From an uncultured Clostridia bacterium (GTDB taxonomy: Bacteria > Bacillota > Clostridia > Christensenellales > CAG-917): a stretch of 50,018 bases of DNA. Shown piece by piece: positions 47,258 through 50,018 of this stretch. The notes below the pieces were generated by a model. That model ran no database searches, had not been told where the DNA came from, and saw only the letters and a program-made list of their open reading frames with translations. Both the position numbers and the translations under genes were made by a program. The stretch lies in assembly GCA_949283145.1 (NCBI GenBank), contig CASDRL010000054.1, forward strand, positions 1 through 50,018. Direction: 5' to 3'. Positions within the stretch are counted from its first letter, which is position 1; each line of letters begins with the position of its first letter.

Positions 47258-49000
47258 TCACTCTGCGAATTTTTTCATGAACGCGAGATATTCCTGCGCT
47301 CTCCCCTCCGCGCACGCTCCGCATGGCGCGGACGCGGCGGCGTAAAACTTGAGCTTGGGCTCCGTCCCGGAAGGACGGGCGCAGATCCAGTCTCCGCCCG
47401 CAAGATGGAGTTTCAGCGCGTTGGTAGCGGGCAGACCCGTAGGCTCTTCTCTGCCGTCGACATAGCGTTTCACCCCTGCGACGAGGTCGCTCGTCGCTTC
47501 CACGCGGGTGCCGCATATGGCGTCGAACTCCGTCTCTCTCAGCTTCTTCATGATGCCGCGCATCTTGTCCATGCCGTCCACGCCGCCGAACGCGACGGAG
47601 GCGGACCGCTCCGCAAAGAAGCCGAACTTTTTGTAAAGCTCCTGCAACACCGTCCACAGCGACGCGTGCACGGAATCGTAGTAGCAGATCATCTCCGCAA
47701 AGATCATGGCGGCGGCGACGGCGTCCTTATCGCGCGCGTGCGTGCCCGCAAGCGAACCATAGCTTTCCTCGAAGCCGAAGAGATAGACATACTCGCCCGA
47801 GGTCTCCCACTCCTTGATCTTCTCGCCGATATACTTGAAGCCCGTCAGCACGTCGAAGGTGGTCACGCCGTAGCTGTCTGCGATCTTTCTCGCAAGCTCC
47901 GTGGTGACGATGGTCTTGACTATGGCGCCGTTTCCCGGTAGCGTGCCGCTCTCCTTTCTGCGGCGGAGGATATACTCCGTCATGAGCGAACCGATCTGGT
48001 TGCCGTTGAGCAGGACGAACTTGCCCTTGTCGTCGCGGATGGCGACGCCCATCCTGTCCGCGTCGGGGTCGGTGCCGATGACGACGTCGCTGCCGATCTC
48101 GTCCGCGAGTTTAACTCCGAGGGCGAGAGTGTCCGCCTCCTCGGGGTTGGGGACGCGCACTGTGGAGAACTCCGTGTCGGGCTTCGCCTGCTCGGGGACG
48201 ACGGTGACGGAGATGCCCATATGCGCGAGCACCTTGGTGACGGGCATATATCCCGTCCCGTGCACGGGCGTGTAGACGATCTTCACCTTGCCGCCGAACC
48301 CCTTCACCGCATCCGGGGAAAGACCGAGGCTCTCGACGGCGGCGAAATATTCCCTGTCAACGAACTCGCCGATGACGGTGACAAAGGGCGCGACCTCGAC
48401 GTTATCAAGCCCCTTAATGCTCTCCGCCGTAAAATCGGCGTCAAGCATCTTTATGCCGAAATAAGGGGTTTTATCGATAAATTCGACCACTTTATCCGTG
48501 CTTTCGGGCGACATCTGCGCGCCGTCCGCGCCGTAGACCTTATAGCCGTTGTACACTTTCGGGTTGTGCGATGCGGTGATCATGACGCCTGCCTCCGCAC
48601 CGAGCTTGCGGATGGCGAATGAGCACATCGGCACGGGACGGACGTCCTCGAAGAGGTAGACGCGGATGCCGTTTGCGGCAAGGATCTTCGCCGTCAGCAC
48701 GGCGAACTCGTCCGACTTCCTCCTCGTATCGCGCGCAATGACGACGCCCCTCTTTTTGGCATCCTCACCGAGGGAACAGACATAGTCCGCGAGCCCTTTG
48801 GTGGCGCGCCCCACGGTGAAGCGGTTCATCCTGTTCACGCCGAGGTCGATGATCCCGCGCATCCCCGCGGTGCCGAACTCGAGCGGCGCCCAGAAACTCT
48901 CCTTCTTCTCCTCCTCCGTCATGGCGATGAGCCTTGCGCGCTCGTCGGCGGTGAGCTCCGCCGCGGCGAGCCATTCCTCATATCTTGCGATGTGATCCAT
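47258..49000 (-). CDS. pgcA: Alpha-phosphoglucomutase
   Basis: A 580-residue alpha-D-phosphohexomutase, the same length as Bacillus PgcA, which interconverts glucose-1- and glucose-6-phosphate for UDP-glucose and glycolipid synthesis. The phosphoserine loop T-A-S144-H-N-P, the magnesium loop GTDPDADRMGVAIRD, the sugar-binding motif GFEESYGSLAG, and the C-terminal phosphate-binding CARPSGTEPK are all present in order. I chose the ATG at 49000 (MDHIARYEEW) with GAGGTGG three bases upstream; the frame is open a few codons further but into the promoter. Cytoplasmic, single-gene unit with a strong promoter and divergent to the VanW gene. Phosphomannomutase activity is a minor alternative. Confidence 0.95.
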   Translation of the reverse strand: MDHIARYEEWLAAAELTADERARLIAMTEEEKKESFWAPLEFGTAGMRGIIDLGVNRMNRFTVGRATKGLADYVCSLGEDAKKRGVVIARDTRRKSDEFAVLTAKILAANGIRVYLFEDVRPVPMCSFAIRKLGAEAGVMITASHNPKVYNGYKVYGADGAQMSPESTDKVVEFIDKTPYFGIKMLDADFTAESIKGLDNVEVAPFVTVIGEFVDREYFAAVESLGLSPDAVKGFGGKVKIVYTPVHGTGYMPVTKVLAHMGISVTVVPEQAKPDTEFSTVRVPNPEEADTLALGVKLADEIGSDVVIGTDPDADRMGVAIRDDKGKFVLLNGNQIGSLMTEYILRRRKESGTLPGNGAIVKTIVTTELARKIADSYGVTTFDVLTGFKYIGEKIKEWETSGEYVYLFGFEESYGSLAGTHARDKDAVAAAMIFAEMICYYDSVHASLWTVLQELYKKFGFFAERSASVAFGGVDGMDKMRGIMKKLRETEFDAICGTRVEATSDLVAGVKRYVDGREEPTGLPATNALKLHLAGGDWICARPSGTEPKLKFYAAASAPCGACAEGRAQEYLAFMKKFAE

Positions 49001-49032
49001 TCTCCACCTCTTGCTCTTAAAATTCATCAATA

Positions 49033-49061
49033 ATTATAGTATATGAGAGGGAAAGTGTCAA
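49033..49061 (-). promoter_or_regulatory. Promoter of pgcA
   Basis: Minus-strand consensus promoter: -35 TTGACA (49056-49061), -10 TATAAT (49033-49038), spacer 17. Confidence 0.85.
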
Positions 49062-49098
49062 TACGGATATCCCGCGCGGGGGCGCGCATACTACTCTC

Positions 49099-49941
49099 AT
49101 GACGGCAGGACAGACAACATCGAAGGGCGGAGCGGGGCGCGCGCTCGCGCGATACGCAGCGCTCATCGCATCGGCAGCGGGCATATTTGCCGCACTTTTC
49201 ATATCATATCTTATGACACCTGCGACCGCTCACGCCGAAACGCCGAAGATCACCCTCATCGCCCACTTCGCCACCTATTACGGCGACAGCTCCGAGGGGC
49301 GCAAGCACAACATCGCTCTCGCCGCAAGCGCGATAGACGGCGTCGTGCTCGCCCCCGAAGAAGAGTTCTCCTTCAACGATACGGTGGGGGCGCGCACGGA
49401 GGCGCGCGGCTACCGCGCCGCATACGTCATCCAGGACGGCGTTTTCGTGGAAGGGGTGGGCGGCGGAGTGTGCCAGGTCTCCGGCACCCTCTACAACTGC
49501 GCTCTGCTTGCGGACCTCACCGTCACCTGCGCCAGACCCCATTCTCTGCCCGTAAGCTACCTCGCGCCCTCCTTCGACGCAATGGTCTCCTCCGAAACGG
49601 ATCTCCGTTTCGTCAACACGCTCTCCGCCCCTGTCACCATTAAAATGACCGCGGACGGCAGCTATCTTCGCGCGGAAATGTACGGCGTCAAGGGCGAGTT
49701 CTCCGTCCGCCGCCGCTCCGAGACCGTGGGCGAGATCCCCTTCGAGACGGAACGGCTCACCGATCCCTCTCTCCCGCCCGGTGAAGAGCGCGTGGAATCC
49801 CCCGGCAAAAACGGATTGCGCTCGGAAGGCTGGCTGGAATATTTCCAGGGCGGCGCCCTCATCCGCTCCGTCCGCATCCGCCGCGACACCTACCTCCCCC
49901 AAAAACGCGTGATCTTCGCAAATACCGTTGCGGAGACATGA
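49099..49941 (+). CDS. VanW-domain exported protein
   Basis: A 280-residue protein with an N-terminal membrane segment (about 19-40, ending near ATAHAE, so possibly cleaved) and a VanW domain. The domain is recognised by RKHNIALAASAIDGVVLAPE, EFSFNDTVGARTEARGY, GGGVCQVSGTLYNCALLA and RPHSLPVSYL. VanW domains are common in exported cell-wall-associated proteins of Bacillota; the one in VanB gene clusters gave the name but its activity is unknown. No ribosome binding site is visible. A weak -10 CATACT (49087-49092) ends seven bases before the ATG, so a leaderless start is again possible, although a good -35 is missing. Divergent to pgcA. Confidence 0.88.
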   Translation: MTAGQTTSKGGAGRALARYAALIASAAGIFAALFISYLMTPATAHAETPKITLIAHFATYYGDSSEGRKHNIALAASAIDGVVLAPEEEFSFNDTVGARTEARGYRAAYVIQDGVFVEGVGGGVCQVSGTLYNCALLADLTVTCARPHSLPVSYLAPSFDAMVSSETDLRFVNTLSAPVTIKMTADGSYLRAEMYGVKGEFSVRRRSETVGEIPFETERLTDPSLPPGEERVESPGKNGLRSEGWLEYFQGGALIRSVRIRRDTYLPQKRVIFANTVAET

Positions 49942-49971
49942 CCCCTTGCGAGGGTGTGACCCCCTCGCGCT

Positions 49972-50001
49972 CCCATACTTTTTATTATAAAAGTGCGCCG
50001 A
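49972..50001. repeat. Dispersed repeat (copy 2, cut by the window end)
   Basis: CCCATACTTTTTATTATAAA followed by AGTGCGCCGA repeats, in opposite orientation, the arm of the element at 9094-9128. A GC-rich ACCCCCTCGCGC stretch precedes it, as CCCCTCGACCCC does in copy 1, so the whole element family seems alike. Confidence 0.75.
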
Positions 50002-50018
50002 GTGTTGCGGGCAAACCC

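Noticed and set aside
1..50018. CRISPR arrays, transposases, integrases, rRNA
   Set aside because: No regularly spaced direct repeats, no matching protein motifs and no rRNA sequence were seen on either strand.

Overview
The window reads as chromosomal DNA of a GC-rich member of the Bacillota, probably a gut-type Clostridia. I infer this from strong GGAGG-type ribosome binding sites, TTGACA/TATAAT promoters, lipobox lipoproteins, DegV and VanW proteins, an SPFH/zinc-ribbon pair like Bacillus YdjI/YdjG, a PgcA-type phosphoglucomutase and NrdR control of nrdD. No rRNA, CRISPR array, transposase or phage gene is visible. All gene calls come from reading the sequence; no database was searched.

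Layout. 1-875: 5' part of nrdD (minus strand) behind a promoter with two NrdR-like boxes. 876-1660: gene-free, hairpin-rich DNA. 1.7-9.2 kb: a membrane acyltransferase, a repeat-bearing lipoprotein, and a GPH-family transporter translationally coupled to a sulfatase, ending in a GC-rich repeat element. 9.2-14.4 kb: a zinc-ribbon/DUF898-like membrane protein, a DUF1858 redox protein with an XRE-cupin regulator, the SPFH/zinc-ribbon pair and an AEC transporter. 14.5-38.4 kb: one uninterrupted gene for a 7,957-residue lipoprotein, almost half of the window. 38.6-42.1 kb: a PIG-L deacetylase, a DUF4380-like protein and a cytoplasmic GH20 hexosaminidase, with three matching 15-bp palindromes in front of the deacetylase. 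42.3-45.5 kb: a small membrane protein coupled to an HGSNAT-like acetyltransferase, then an unknown multi-pass membrane protein. 45.5-50 kb: a hairpin element and tRNA-Pro(CGG) with tRNA fragments on both sides, a DegV protein, PgcA and a VanW-domain protein.

How the genes may work together (inference). Sulfatase, sugar/cation symporter, GH20, PIG-L deacetylase and a glucosaminide-N-acetyltransferase-like protein together suggest use or remodelling of amino sugars or sulfated glycans. The giant lipoprotein and the InlB-repeat lipoprotein are probably cell-surface proteins that contact host or neighbours. 

Most unusual points: the giant lipoprotein, whose sense codons TTA, CTA and TCA are so depleted that the opposite strand stays open for more than 16 kb; genes that appear to be transcribed without a leader (start codon on or next to the predicted +1); the three spaced operators before the deacetylase; and the tRNA-Pro gene with tRNA fragments on both sides.
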